A DNA stretch of 51,161 bases from Acidobacteriota bacterium. GTDB lineage: Bacteria; Acidobacteriota; Vicinamibacteria; Fen-336. Position 1 is the first letter of the stretch; each line of letters begins with the position of its first letter. The notes under the pieces were generated by a model. The model was given only the letters and a program-made list of their open reading frames with translations, did not search any database and was not told where the DNA came from. Positions 26,281 to 35,501 of the stretch are shown here, one piece after another. The stretch is from positions 1 to 51,161 of the forward strand of contig JAJDNS010000207.1 of NCBI GenBank assembly GCA_022340585.1, read 5' to 3'. Both the position numbers and the translations under genes were made by a program.

Positions 26281-26427
26281 TCAGGCGTCAGGCGGGTCCC
26301 TGTAGGCCTCCCAGAGAGCGGCCAGGCGTCCCCGCGCAACCGGCAGCACCCGGTTCACGGGGGGCTCGAGACGCAGCTCCCAGTCCCGCTCGTTCGGCTG
26401 CCACCGAATCTCGGTGACCTGGTCCAC
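26281..26427 (-). pseudogene. LytTR DNA-binding domain C-terminal fragment
   Basis: The minus strand encodes 48 residues from a GTG at 26427 to a TGA at 26281 that look like the second half of a LytTR domain: VDQVTEIRWQPNERDWELRL, then NRVLPVARGRLAALWEAY (compare the usual 'lpVSR..'). The upstream half and receiver domain are missing; the YeeE gene ends 5 bp before this GTG. Most likely this is the tail of a response regulator truncated by rearrangement. A coupled mini-protein is less likely. Confidence 0.45.
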
Positions 26428-26432
26428 GTTGA

Positions 26433-27611
26433 TCAGCGCACCCCGCGCAGGTAGACGAGGGTCGTGGCCCAGTTGGCGAGGATGGTGACCACGGTGAAGA
26501 GCAACATGCCCACGCTCATCAACGCAAGGCCAGACAGGATGTTACCGATGACGCATCCGGTCGCCAACGCTGCCCCGGCGCCGACCAGGAACCCTCCGGC
26601 CGCGGCCACGAGCACCTGCTCAGGTGGCTTGGGAAGGAGGTGCACCTCGCCGGAGAGACGCCCGGCCACGTGCGATCCGACCATGAGGCTCCCGACGAGC
26701 AGGACGAGCCACCAGACGATCTTCTTGCGAGGGGTTGGAGGTGCAGGGTCCGAGGACGTCGGCGCCGCCTTGACGACCCCGGTGATGTGCTGCAGCGGCG
26801 CGTCGGTCAGGAGCAAGCTGGCGTGCAGCACCCCATGGGTCACACCGAGGGGGTAGTTGCGGCCGCTGGCGGCTGAGGACAGGTATGCCGGAAGGGCCAG
26901 CAGGCCGATGGCAATCCCGGCCTGCCAGGCTTTCCAGGGTCGATTCAAGCGCGGGAGCCCGGACGCGTCGGTCGGCGGCTCACCTCCCGAGCCCGTCCGC
27001 CTGCGCCGCATGACCGCCCACCCGAGCGTGGCCCCGGCCAGGATCAGGGCCAGGGTCCAGAATGGAAGGCCCGTCGCCGAGGACAGCGTGACCGGACCGC
27101 CGTCGGAGGCCGGGATCCGGATTTGCTTCAGCCGTGTCAGCCAGCCCTGCAGGGGTCCGTACTCGACGAGACCGATCCCCAATGGCATCGCCAGAAGGGC
27201 CACGATCGAGTTCAGGTTGCCGGCGGCCCCCTTGTAGAGGCACCCGCTCACGCAGCCACCGGCGAGGACCATTCCGATCCCGAAGACCACGCCTCCGGCC
27301 ACCGCACCCGCCCACATGAACGGCTTCGGGTTGAGCTGGATCCATCCCAGGAGGTCACCGAGCGCGATGCCCAGCATGGAGACCACGATGGCCACCCACA
27401 GGCCCCAGACTTTGCGCCAGTCACGGGCCAGCACCACCTCGCTGAAGGCCGAGGACCCGCACAGGTCGCCCTTCTGGAGGAAGAAGCCGAACAACACACC
27501 GATGGGAATGGCGGTGAGGAACCAGTGCCCGGTGAGCCATGCCGCCACCGTGATCGCGGCCAGGAGAACCACCCCGATGCGCGCCACCAGGCTCGTCTTC
27601 TGCTCCGTCAT
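26433..27611 (-). CDS. YeeE/YedE-family sulfur-compound (thiosulfate) transporter
   Basis: 392 residues, about ten or more membrane helices. The conserved cysteine-bearing motifs of the YeeE/YedE (TsuA) family are visible: FFLQKGDLCGSSAFSE, GMVLAGGCVSGCLYKGAAGN and, in the second half, GAALATGCVIGNILSGLA. In characterised TsuA these cysteines relay thiosulfate across the inner membrane. The start at 27611 follows GGAGGAGGTGACC. It lies 99 bp behind the last gene of the arsenic/thiol cluster on the same strand, so a link with thiol or sulfur supply for arsenic detoxification is plausible but unproven. Confidence 0.88.
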   Translation of the reverse strand: MTEQKTSLVARIGVVLLAAITVAAWLTGHWFLTAIPIGVLFGFFLQKGDLCGSSAFSEVVLARDWRKVWGLWVAIVVSMLGIALGDLLGWIQLNPKPFMWAGAVAGGVVFGIGMVLAGGCVSGCLYKGAAGNLNSIVALLAMPLGIGLVEYGPLQGWLTRLKQIRIPASDGGPVTLSSATGLPFWTLALILAGATLGWAVMRRRRTGSGGEPPTDASGLPRLNRPWKAWQAGIAIGLLALPAYLSSAASGRNYPLGVTHGVLHASLLLTDAPLQHITGVVKAAPTSSDPAPPTPRKKIVWWLVLLVGSLMVGSHVAGRLSGEVHLLPKPPEQVLVAAAGGFLVGAGAALATGCVIGNILSGLALMSVGMLLFTVVTILANWATTLVYLRGVR

Positions 27612-27710
27612 CGGTCACCTCCTCCGGCCGCGCGACCGGCGCGGTCGCTCACGTCTCCGAGTTCCATCGACTGGAGGGCGTCACGCGCCCCCTCCGTTTC
27701 ATCAACCGGG

Positions 27711-28184
27711 TCACCAGTGGGAGAAGGTCCGGCGCACCGCTCGATCCAGGCTCGCTCGATTCTGCGGACCGCTCGCCACGACCTCGTCGTTGACGACGAG
27801 CTCGGGGCTCCGCCCACCGGGGGCCAGGGTGAACACCGGCTTCAGCTCGTGAGCGGCCAGGACCTCCTTCACCAGGGCCACGAAACGGTCGCGCTCGTCG
27901 CCGGGCTCTCCCCGCACGGTGACCGGGAGCTCCGAGTACCAGGCGCTGAAGTCCCGACCCCGGTGGCGCCGGGATTCCCGCCAGAAGGCGGTCCGGTAGG
28001 CCTCGACCTGCCCATCCGGGATGTAGTTCAGGGGACCCAGGTGCTCCATCATCCGGTCGACGATGGCCTCCCGGTCGTCCGGATCGAGGTCGTCGGTCTT
28101 CTTCAGCGCGTGGTGCAGGCCGACGATCCCGATCTGGTCGAGCCCGACCCGGATCGGTGAGACAGACTTGTCCTTGAAGTGCAT
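27711..28184 (-). CDS. Conserved hypothetical protein of the arsenic/thiol cluster
   Basis: 157 residues that I do not recognise as a named family. The N-terminal half (MHFKDKSVSPIRVGLDQIG, then HHALKKTDDLDPDDREAIVD) is helical. The C-terminal 45 residues (PVFTLAPGGRSPELVVNDEV, VASG, then a helix) resemble the cis-Pro strand-turn-strand-helix end of thioredoxins; the small thioredoxin at 30248 has the parallel TPALAFDGKVVFSG. No CxxC is present, indeed no cysteine at all. It starts 10 bp after the ProC-like gene and is surely co-transcribed. Confidence 0.7.
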   Translation of the reverse strand: MHFKDKSVSPIRVGLDQIGIVGLHHALKKTDDLDPDDREAIVDRMMEHLGPLNYIPDGQVEAYRTAFWRESRRHRGRDFSAWYSELPVTVRGEPGDERDRFVALVKEVLAAHELKPVFTLAPGGRSPELVVNDEVVASGPQNRASLDRAVRRTFSHW

Positions 28185-28194
28185 GGGGCCGACC

Positions 28195-28974
28195 TCACGC
28201 GCCGCTCAACTTGCGGTACAGCCCGCCCAGCTTCTCCTCGTAGGCTTGCCGGATCGGGGGCTCGGCTTCGGCCAGGGGCTTCACCGGGACGAGGTCGGTG
28301 ACCTCCTCGTAGGGCCGGCCCGAGTCGAAGAAGGTCCGCGTGGCTCCCTCGAGCATGGCCCGCAGCGCGGTATCGGCTTCGTCGGCACCGAGACCGAACG
28401 AGCCGGCCAGCTCCCGCAGGGCCTGCCACTGGAACCAGAAGTAGGTGGGACCCATGGCGGCCAGGATGGCGTAGGCCTCGAGGGTCTCCTCCGGGACGAG
28501 GGGGTGGGCCCCCAGCCCGTCGAGGAGGGTCTCGAGCTCGGTGCGGGGCTCGGCCGGCAGCCCGGGACCGAAGGCGACGGGGTTGAAGCCGGCGCCGACG
28601 ACCGAGGGGGCATTCGGGATCACCCGGGCGAGACGGTCGAAGCCGCCGAGCAGGGCGCGGAGCTTCTCGAACGTCAGGACCGGCGCCAGGGAGACCACCA
28701 CCGCGTCCGGGCGGAGGGCCCCGGACAGCTCGGGGAGCGCCGCCTTCGCGGCGGGCGGGTGCAGGGCGAGAAAGACCCGTTCGCAGGACGCGGGGGCGGT
28801 ATTGTCCGACGTCGTGGTGATCCCCGCGAAGCGTTCCTTCCGCTTCGCGAGGACCTCGGCGCTCGTGTCGCTCACCGTCACGCGGTCGAGGTCGAGCCCG
28901 GTCCCGCCCAGCCCCTCGAGAAGGATGGCGGTGATCCTCCCGCCACCCACGAAACCGACGGTTCGATCCTTCAT
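28195..28974 (-). CDS. Pyrroline-5-carboxylate reductase-like NAD(P)-binding protein
   Basis: 259 residues. The N-terminal Rossmann fold begins VGFVGGGRITAILLEGL with VTVSDTS at the second strand, and VIPNAPSVVGAGFNPVAFG corresponds to the ProC 'R..PNtp..v..G' region. The C-terminal helical domain (AYAILAAMGPTYFWFQWQAL) matches the dimerisation/active-site domain of ProC-like reductases. It is embedded between an ArsP-like permease and a hypothetical gene in an arsenic operon, not near proline genes, so proline synthesis is doubtful. Confidence 0.75.
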   Translation of the reverse strand: MKDRTVGFVGGGRITAILLEGLGGTGLDLDRVTVSDTSAEVLAKRKERFAGITTTSDNTAPASCERVFLALHPPAAKAALPELSGALRPDAVVVSLAPVLTFEKLRALLGGFDRLARVIPNAPSVVGAGFNPVAFGPGLPAEPRTELETLLDGLGAHPLVPEETLEAYAILAAMGPTYFWFQWQALRELAGSFGLGADEADTALRAMLEGATRTFFDSGRPYEEVTDLVPVKPLAEAEPPIRQAYEEKLGGLYRKLSGA

Positions 28975-28989
28975 GTCAGTCCTTTCCTT

Positions 28990-30183
28990 TCACGAAACCC
29001 GAAGTCCAGCGATGACCCCGTAGGCCCAGCCACTCACCGTCGCCATCACCACCACGAGGGCGACGTAGGCGGCCGTCTTGCGAGTGCCCAGGTAGGAGCG
29101 GATCACGATCATGTTGGGGAGGGAGAGAGCCGGCCCGGCCAGCAGGAGGGCCAGCGCCGGCCCCGGGCCCATGCCCGCACCGAGGAGCGTCTGCAGGATG
29201 GGAACCTCGGTGAGGGTGGCGAAGTACATGAAGGAGCCCACGACGGAGGCCAGCAGGTTCGCCGCCCAGGCGTTGCCGCCCACGGCGTCGGCGATCCAGG
29301 ACGAGGGCACGAGACCGGCGTCGGTGCCCGGTCGCCCCATGAGCCAACCCGAGATCAGGATCCCGCCCAGGAGAAGGGGCGTGATCTGCTTCGCGAACCC
29401 CCAGGAGGCGTCGACCCAGCCGCGCAGCTCGTCGCCGGTGTACCAGCGCACCATCATCACCGCGAGGGCCAGGGCCAGCGCTCCGGTCAGCCACCAGCGG
29501 ACGCTGTGGATCGCGGCAAAGGCCCCGACCTCACGGTTCGGCGCCCCCCAGTTCGCGAAGACGAGGATCCCGACCATGGTGGCGAGGAAGAGCGCGTCCT
29601 GCCATCCCTGCCGCGGCCCCACCTCCGCGGCGGCGGCGGCAAAGGGGTCGGCCCCCTGGCCCTGCCGCTCCGCCTCCTCGCGCCGGAAGAGGAAGGCCAT
29701 CAGAAGCCCGACCACCACCGCGAAGACGACCGCACCGATTGCGCGGGCGAGGCCGATCTCCACGCCCAGGACTCGCGCGGTGAGGATCAGGGCGAGGACG
29801 TTGATGGCCGGACCCGAGTAGAGAAACGCGGTGGCCGGGCCGAGTCCGGCGCCACGGCGATAGATCGAGGCGAACAGCGGCAGCACCGTGCACGAGCACA
29901 CCGCCAGGATGCTCCCCGAGACGGAGGCCACGCCGTAGGCCACCGGCCGCGGCGCCTTCGCTCCAAGGTAGCGCAGGACCGCCCCCTGGCTGAGGAACTG
30001 GCCGATCGCGCCGGCGATGAAGAAGGCGGGCACCAGGCACAGGAGGACGTGCTCGCGGGCGTAGTCCTTGAGAAGGAAGAAGCCTTCGAGGAGGGCACCC
30101 TGGACGCGCGGCGTCTCGATGGGAAGGAAGAAGGCGAGGAGAAACGCGCCGACGAGAAGGATGAGCTTCCAGCGTTCCGACAT
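28990..30183 (-). CDS. ArsP-like / UPF0718 (DUF318) permease
   Basis: 397 residues, about ten membrane helices. The diagnostic motif of the DUF318/ArsP permeases, SVSGSILAVCSCTVLPLFAS, lies in the first half, and FATLTEVPILQTLLGAGMGPG in the second. ArsP from Campylobacter exports trivalent organoarsenicals; many other members are uncharacterised and sit beside the same small thioredoxin. Here it sits 64 bp behind that thioredoxin gene and in the arsR-acr3 operon, favouring efflux of arsenicals or a related metal(loid). Confidence 0.85.
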   Translation of the reverse strand: MSERWKLILLVGAFLLAFFLPIETPRVQGALLEGFFLLKDYAREHVLLCLVPAFFIAGAIGQFLSQGAVLRYLGAKAPRPVAYGVASVSGSILAVCSCTVLPLFASIYRRGAGLGPATAFLYSGPAINVLALILTARVLGVEIGLARAIGAVVFAVVVGLLMAFLFRREEAERQGQGADPFAAAAAEVGPRQGWQDALFLATMVGILVFANWGAPNREVGAFAAIHSVRWWLTGALALALAVMMVRWYTGDELRGWVDASWGFAKQITPLLLGGILISGWLMGRPGTDAGLVPSSWIADAVGGNAWAANLLASVVGSFMYFATLTEVPILQTLLGAGMGPGPALALLLAGPALSLPNMIVIRSYLGTRKTAAYVALVVVMATVSGWAYGVIAGLRVS

Positions 30184-30247
30184 GTGAGCTCCCGGGGTGC
30201 CGGGTTGAAGGGCAGGCCAGCCGCGGCGAGCGGCGGGCGAAGACGGC

Positions 30248-30499
30248 TCAGGCGAGGCCGAGCAGGTGCTTGACCTCGTCCGACTTCGGGAGGCGTCCGG
30301 AGAAGACCACCTTGCCGTCGAAGGCGAGGGCCGGGGTCTTGAGGACACCCAGCTCGATCATCCGGTCCATGGACTCGCTCTTCTCCACCGCGCAGTCGAG
30401 CTGTGCCTCGTCGACCACCTGGCGGACCACGCGGTGGGTCTCCTGGCAGCGAGCGCAACCGGGCCCCAGCACCTCGATGACGTGAACATCCGTCGGCAT
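30248..30499 (-). CDS. Small thioredoxin-family protein (redox-active disulfide protein 2 type)
   Basis: 83 residues, a minimal thioredoxin/glutaredoxin fold. The active site is CARC (residues 15-18, in VLGPGCARCQETH) and the cis-proline is in LKTPALAFDGKVV. Such proteins are commonly encoded next to DUF318 permeases. It probably supplies thiol reduction to the neighbouring permease or arsenic chemistry. It starts 9 bp after the acr3 stop. Confidence 0.88.
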   Translation of the reverse strand: MPTDVHVIEVLGPGCARCQETHRVVRQVVDEAQLDCAVEKSESMDRMIELGVLKTPALAFDGKVVFSGRLPKSDEVKHLLGLA

Positions 30500-30508
30500 G
30501 ACTGTCTC

Positions 30509-31579
<1,071 letters not shown>

Positions 31580-31593
31580 GCGTGCCGACCGCT

Positions 31594-32013
31594 TCACGGC
31601 GCTCGCTTTCCGGCCCCGGGGGCTCGAGACGTCCGACGAATACCCACGCGCTCCAGATCCAGGTCCGCGCGGCACAGCTCGGCGATATCCACCTTGCGGA
31701 TCCGCCTCAGAAGGCGGGCATCGGCCCGGACGCGGGGGTCCTGCGACACCGTCTCCCAGACCGAGGCGAGAAGGGCCGGCTCGTTCTCGGCCAGCCGGTG
31801 GAACACCCAGCGGCCTTCCTTCCTCTCGCTGACGAGTCCCGCCCTCTTGAGGTCGGCCAGATGGGCGGAGACGGTCGAGGGGGCGAGGTCGAGCAGAGCC
31901 GTCATCTGGCACACGCACAGCTCGCCGTCCCGCAGCATCGCCAGGATCCGGAGGCGGACGGGGTGACCCATGGCCTTGAGGAGACCGATCGCGGACTGGA
32001 GAGGCTCAGCCAT
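31594..32013 (-). CDS. arsR: ArsR-family metalloregulatory repressor
   Basis: 139 residues. A winged helix (PVRLRILAMLRDGELCVCQM, then LAPSTVSAHLADLKRAGLVS) carries the classical alpha-3 As(III) site ELCVCQ (Cys33, Cys35). The C-terminal 35 residues are basic and lack extra cysteines. It should dissociate from DNA on binding arsenite. The leader is very short: the promoter and an inverted repeat overlap the ATG, so it represses its own operon and possibly the divergent arsC. Confidence 0.93.
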   Translation of the reverse strand: MAEPLQSAIGLLKAMGHPVRLRILAMLRDGELCVCQMTALLDLAPSTVSAHLADLKRAGLVSERKEGRWVFHRLAENEPALLASVWETVSQDPRVRADARLLRRIRKVDIAELCRADLDLERVGIRRTSRAPGAGKRAP

Positions 32014-32030
32014 TTCGTTATTCTACGAAA
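32013..32030 (-). promoter_or_regulatory. Probable ArsR operator (inverted repeat)
   Basis: A perfect inverted repeat TTTCGT-TATTCT-ACGAAA lies directly upstream of the arsR start codon, sharing its first base with the ATG and overlapping the edge of the -10 element. Position and symmetry fit a repressor site for the ArsR dimer. Confidence 0.6.
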
Positions 32031-32058
32031 TATAGTAATCTCCACGAGCCCACGTCAA
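32029..32058 (-). promoter_or_regulatory. Promoter of the arsR operon
   Basis: On the minus strand TTGACG (32058-32053), an 18-base spacer, then TATATT (32034-32029). Both hexamers differ from the sigma70 consensus at a single base. Transcription would begin near 32022, about nine bases before the ATG, within the inverted repeat. It is the best-looking promoter in the window. I cannot place a promoter for the divergent arsC with confidence. Confidence 0.65.
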
Positions 32059-32100
32059 CGGATCGGATGATCCAGGGGGCGGGAGTCAGCAGGGGGAGGA

Positions 32101-32535
32101 ATGCCTCACGCGGACGAGAGGAAGCGGGTCCTGATCCTGTGCACCGGGAACTCCTGTCGCTCCCAGATGGCGGAGGGGTTCGTGAACGACCTGCTGGCGG
32201 AGCGGTGGAAGGCCCGCTCCGCGGGCACGCGGCCCGCCGAGCGCGTCCACCCGCTGGCCGTCCGGGCGATGGGCGAGGCCGGCGTCGACATCTCGAGTGC
32301 GGTCCCGGAGGCCGTCGATCGCCACCTCGACCGGCCCTGGGATCTCGTGGTGACCGTCTGCGACTCGGCGAAGGAGGCGTGCCCCACCTTTCCCCGCCCC
32401 GTAGAGCGGCTGCACGTCTCCTTCGACGACCCCGCCGAGGCCGAGGGCACGGAGGACGAGAAGATGGCGGTCTTCCGCCGGGTCCGGGACGAGATCCGCG
32501 ACCGCCTGGTCGAGGCCCTCCGCACCCGGGGGTGA
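32101..32535 (+). CDS. arsC: Thioredoxin-coupled arsenate reductase
   Basis: 144 residues, low-molecular-weight phosphatase fold. The P-loop ILCTGNSCRSQMAEG carries nucleophile Cys14 and Arg20; the redox pair Cys87 and Cys94 is in VVTVCDSAKEACPTFP; the general acid lies in SFDDPAEAEG. This is the intact Trx-type ArsC that reduces arsenate to arsenite for export by Acr3. It is divergent from arsR across an 87-bp spacer and has AGGGGGAGGA just before the ATG. It is a convenient intact reference for the dead ArsC domain fused to PhoU. Confidence 0.95.
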   Translation: MPHADERKRVLILCTGNSCRSQMAEGFVNDLLAERWKARSAGTRPAERVHPLAVRAMGEAGVDISSAVPEAVDRHLDRPWDLVVTVCDSAKEACPTFPRPVERLHVSFDDPAEAEGTEDEKMAVFRRVRDEIRDRLVEALRTRG

Positions 32536-32542
32536 GCGGCGG

Positions 32543-32899
32543 TCAGCGCTTCCGCGAGCGCTTCTTTCCGCTCGCTTCCTCCTTCACCCAGCTCCAGACC
32601 GCGACGGTGGCGGGGAGCCCGATGGTGCTCGCACCGAGGGCCACGACCTGCTCCATCTCGGCGGTGGTGGCGCCGGCGTCGCGCGCCTTGCGGACCCCCG
32701 AGTGCACGGCGCCCTCGCGCATCGCCCCGATGGCGATGGCGAGCTTCAGCAGGCGCTGGGTCCTGGCGTCGAGCGGACCGTCGCCGCCTTCCTCGTTGAC
32801 GAGGTCCCAGGCTTCCCCGAGGCGGGGGAAGCGGCGGACGAACTGCTGGTGAAGGGCCGGTGGCTTGCTGACCTTCTTCCGTGGGCGTTGCGAGGGCAT
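32543..32899 (-). CDS. Carboxymuconolactone decarboxylase (AhpD-like) family protein
   Basis: 118 residues. The CMD helical core is visible: LGEAWDLVNEEGGDGPLDAR, LLKLAIAIGAMREGAVHSGV, RKARDAGATTAEMEQVVAL. The CxxC of peroxidase-type AhpD is absent (the position reads EGAVH), so it is not a peroxiredoxin reductase. Role unknown. Lys-rich tails occur at both ends. It converges on arsC with a 7-bp gap. The start at 32899 is chosen for the conserved core; an earlier in-frame ATG near 32938 is possible. Confidence 0.78.
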   Translation of the reverse strand: MPSQRPRKKVSKPPALHQQFVRRFPRLGEAWDLVNEEGGDGPLDARTQRLLKLAIAIGAMREGAVHSGVRKARDAGATTAEMEQVVALGASTIGLPATVAVWSWVKEEASGKKRSRKR

Positions 32900-32978
32900 G
32901 GTCGGGGGCTCACCTCCAGGACAGGGATTGACGACCATGCTCCCCTCCCCGGCGGGAACGGTCAAGCTCGAGTCCGGG

Positions 32979-33701
32979 CTACTTGACGAAGCGGTAGCCG
33001 AGGCCGACCACGGTCTCGACGTGGTGACGGGCCGGTCCGAGCTTGAGACGCAGGCGGCGGATGTGGGCGTCGATGCTGCGGGCGTCGACGTCGGACTCCC
33101 AGCCCCAGACACGCTCGAGGAGACGCTCCCGGGTGAGGACCCGGCCGGCCCGCTCCACCATGTAACGGAAGAGCTCGAACTCCTTGTGGGTGAGCCGGAT
33201 CTCCTGCCCCTGGTAGCGCACGATGTAGGAGTCGAACTCGATCTCCCAGTTGTCGTCGTGGTACCCCTGGACGGGCTCGGCGCTCCCGGCGGCGCGACGG
33301 AGCGCCACCTTGCAGCGTGCCGCCAGCTCCTTGAGGCTGAACGGCTTGACCACGTAGTCGTCGGCGCCCATCTCCAGGCCCAGCACCCGGTCCACCTCGT
33401 CGGCGCGGGCGGTCACGATGATGATGGGCACGTGGGCGGTGGTCTGCTGCCGACGGATCATCCGGCAGACCTCGAGACCGTCCATGCCGGGGAGGTTCAG
33501 GTCGAGAAGAACGAGGTCGACGCCGCGACGGACCGCTTCCAGCCCCTCCTCACCGGTCCGGGCCGTGCGTACGTGAAGGCCGACCTTCTCGAGCTGGAAG
33601 GTGATGGCCTCGGCGATGTCGGAGTCGTCTTCGATGAGCAGGACGCGACGACGGGTGTCCGGAGCCGGCGGGACGCTGGTGCTGGCGAGCTCGGCCTTCA
33701 C
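32979..33701 (-). CDS. PhoB/OmpR-family response regulator (second)
   Basis: 240 residues from a GTG at 33701 preceded by GAGAGAGGC. After a 16-residue tail, the receiver has RRVLLIEDDSDIAE, phosphoacceptor Asp67 in LVLLDLNLPGMDGL and VVKPFSLKEL. The winged helix has RLTHKEFELFRYMVERAGRV and ends VVGLGYRFVK. It is close to PhoB in overall pattern and no kinase is adjacent. Which of the two regulators (this or 3677-4375) is the true PhoB cannot be decided from sequence. Upstream is a direct repeat resembling a PhoB box. Confidence 0.88.
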   Translation of the reverse strand: MKAELASTSVPPAPDTRRRVLLIEDDSDIAEAITFQLEKVGLHVRTARTGEEGLEAVRRGVDLVLLDLNLPGMDGLEVCRMIRRQQTTAHVPIIIVTARADEVDRVLGLEMGADDYVVKPFSLKELAARCKVALRRAAGSAEPVQGYHDDNWEIEFDSYIVRYQGQEIRLTHKEFELFRYMVERAGRVLTRERLLERVWGWESDVDARSIDAHIRRLRLKLGPARHHVETVVGLGYRFVK

Positions 33702-33758
33702 TTTCTGCCTCTCTCCTCGTCTGGACGGTCGTTTCGGCGATGTGGTCACTCCTGGCGT

Positions 33759-33776
33759 ACGACCTCTCCACGACAG
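33759..33776 (-). promoter_or_regulatory. Weak PhoB-box-like direct repeat upstream of the second regulator
   Basis: On the minus strand CTGTCGT-GGAG-AGGTCGT: two seven-base units with GTCGT at an 11-base period, the first one base from the E. coli half-site CTGTCAT. It lies 58 bp upstream of the regulator start. The second half is poor, so this is the weakest of the repeats noted. A further pair of TAAAC words ten bases apart (33816-33830) lies nearby. Confidence 0.3.
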
Positions 33777-33971
33777 GATAGAGGCCCGCGCGCGACATCC
33801 GGGTGTCGGCCCTGTTAAACCCGCGTAAACTCCCCCAACGGTCACGCGTCCGCACTCGCCGCGCCTCGTCTCCGTCTCGCAACGCTCCTAGAATGAAGGG
33901 GATGCGACGCATGCGGAGACGACCGTGGAATCTGTCCGCGCGACCCGACGCCCGCGTTATATTCTCGGGGG

Positions 33972-35471
33972 GTGGGAGCGCCTGATCTCGAGACACGCAT
34001 CGAGGAGCGGCTGCGGGCGGTGGGTCTCGTAGCGGGGCCCCTGTGCGCCCTCGCCATCCTTCTCCTCAACCCCGGTGGCCACCCCACCGAGGCCCGTCGC
34101 CTCCTCGCCGTCGTGACGCTCGTCGTCGTGTGGTGGATGACGGAGGCCATCCCCCTGCCCGCCACCGCGCTTCTCGGCTCGGCCCTGGCCATCGCCGCCG
34201 GCATCGCCCCGGCCCGGGACGTCCTGGCGCCCTATGCCGACCCGGTGATCTTCCTCTTCCTGGGATCCTTCCTTCTCGCGGAGGCCTTCCGCAAGTACGG
34301 TCTCGACCTCCGGGTCGCCCGCTCCCTCCTCGGGCTCCGTATCTTCGCGGCGTCCCCTCGCGGGCTTCTGGCCGGCTTCGGGCTCGTCTCGGCCGCGCTG
34401 TCGAGCGTGCTCTCGAACACCGCCACCACCGCCCTGCTGACGCCCATCGCCGTCGGCACGGTTGGCGGGGAGAAGGAAAGACAGTCCGGCCGTCCCCGGC
34501 GTCTCGAGTCCGGAGTCCTGCTGGTGGTGGCGTACGGGGCGTCCATCGGCGGCATCGCGACGCTGATCGGAACACCGCCGAACCTCCTGGCCGCGGGCTT
34601 CCTGGACCGTCTGGCCGGCGTTCAGGTCACGTTCACCGGATGGATGCTGTTCGCCGTACCCATCTCGGTCACGCTGCTCGTCGTGGCGCTTCTCGTCATC
34701 CGGCTGACGCTCGCCCGACAGATCGAGACCACCACGACTCCGTTCGAGGCGACGCCAGCCCCCCCGGACGAGGCGGGCGAAGACCGCGAACGAATTGCCG
34801 GGGCCCGCTGGACCGTCGCCGCGTTCCTGCTCGCCTTCGCGCTCTGGACGGCTCCCGCGGTCGCCCGGGGTCTCCTGGGGCCCGATCACCCCGTGGCCCA
34901 GGCGCTTCGCCTCCACCTCCCGGAAGCCGGCGTGGCCCTCCTGTGCGCGACGCTCCTCTTCGCAGCTCCGGTGAGCTGGCGAAAGCGCCGCTTTGCCCTG
35001 ACGTGGAAGGAGGGCAGGAGGGTCAACTGGGGTGTCCTTCTGCTCTTCGGGGGTGGACTCTCGCTCGGAAGCCTGGCCCAGGCGACCGGCCTCGTGGCGT
35101 GGGCGGGTGAGCAGGTGGTCCGCTCCGGACTGGCCTCGAGCCCGGGCGGGCTCATGCTGGTGGCCGTCGTGGCGGCGATCACCCTGAGCGAGTTCGCCTC
35201 CAATACCGCCTCGGCGACCCTGCTCATCCCCGTCGTGATCGCGGCGAGCATTCAGGCCGGCTTCGACCCGGTGCCCCCCGCCCTCGCCGCGGCTCTCGCC
35301 ACGTCGTGCGCGTTCGTCTTTCCCGTCTCCACCCCGCCCAACGCCATCGTCTTCGGAACCGGGCGCGTGCCGCTGACCCGGATGATCCGGACGGGGGCCC
35401 TGATCGACCTGGTGACGGTCGGGGTGATCTGGACCGGCGTGCAGCTGCTCACCGCGGTCCTGCCCCGGTAG
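33972..35471 (+). CDS. SLC13/DASS-family sodium:anion symporter
   Basis: 499 residues, 11-12 membrane helices. The two SNT sodium-site motifs of the DASS family are present, SNTATTALLTP (148-158) and SNTASATLLIP (near 405), with GTPPNLLAAG and STPPNAIVFG after them. Family members carry di- or tricarboxylates, sulfate or, in yeast, phosphate. The specificity here is unknown. A GTG start and a TATATT hexamer only eight bases upstream suggest a nearly leaderless transcript. It is divergent from the second PhoB-like regulator. Confidence 0.88.
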   Translation: MGAPDLETRIEERLRAVGLVAGPLCALAILLLNPGGHPTEARRLLAVVTLVVVWWMTEAIPLPATALLGSALAIAAGIAPARDVLAPYADPVIFLFLGSFLLAEAFRKYGLDLRVARSLLGLRIFAASPRGLLAGFGLVSAALSSVLSNTATTALLTPIAVGTVGGEKERQSGRPRRLESGVLLVVAYGASIGGIATLIGTPPNLLAAGFLDRLAGVQVTFTGWMLFAVPISVTLLVVALLVIRLTLARQIETTTTPFEATPAPPDEAGEDRERIAGARWTVAAFLLAFALWTAPAVARGLLGPDHPVAQALRLHLPEAGVALLCATLLFAAPVSWRKRRFALTWKEGRRVNWGVLLLFGGGLSLGSLAQATGLVAWAGEQVVRSGLASSPGGLMLVAVVAAITLSEFASNTASATLLIPVVIAASIQAGFDPVPPALAAALATSCAFVFPVSTPPNAIVFGTGRVPLTRMIRTGALIDLVTVGVIWTGVQLLTAVLPR

Positions 35472-35501
35472 ACACGAAGAGGCTGAAGGCCTGGAATGCG
35501 G

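Noticed and set aside
23947..26454. 835-codon plus-strand open frame opposite the ADOP permease
   Set aside because: Antisense shadow: no domain, composition typical of the complement of GC-rich codons, while the minus strand has a full ADOP protein.
28195..28974. Proline biosynthesis proC
   Set aside because: Similarity to ProC is clear but partial, and the gene sits inside an arsenic operon away from proline genes; a specific proline role is not supported.
28063..30273. 736-codon plus-strand open frame opposite the arsenic operon
   Set aside because: It spans several minus-strand genes and their gaps and has no recognisable domain.
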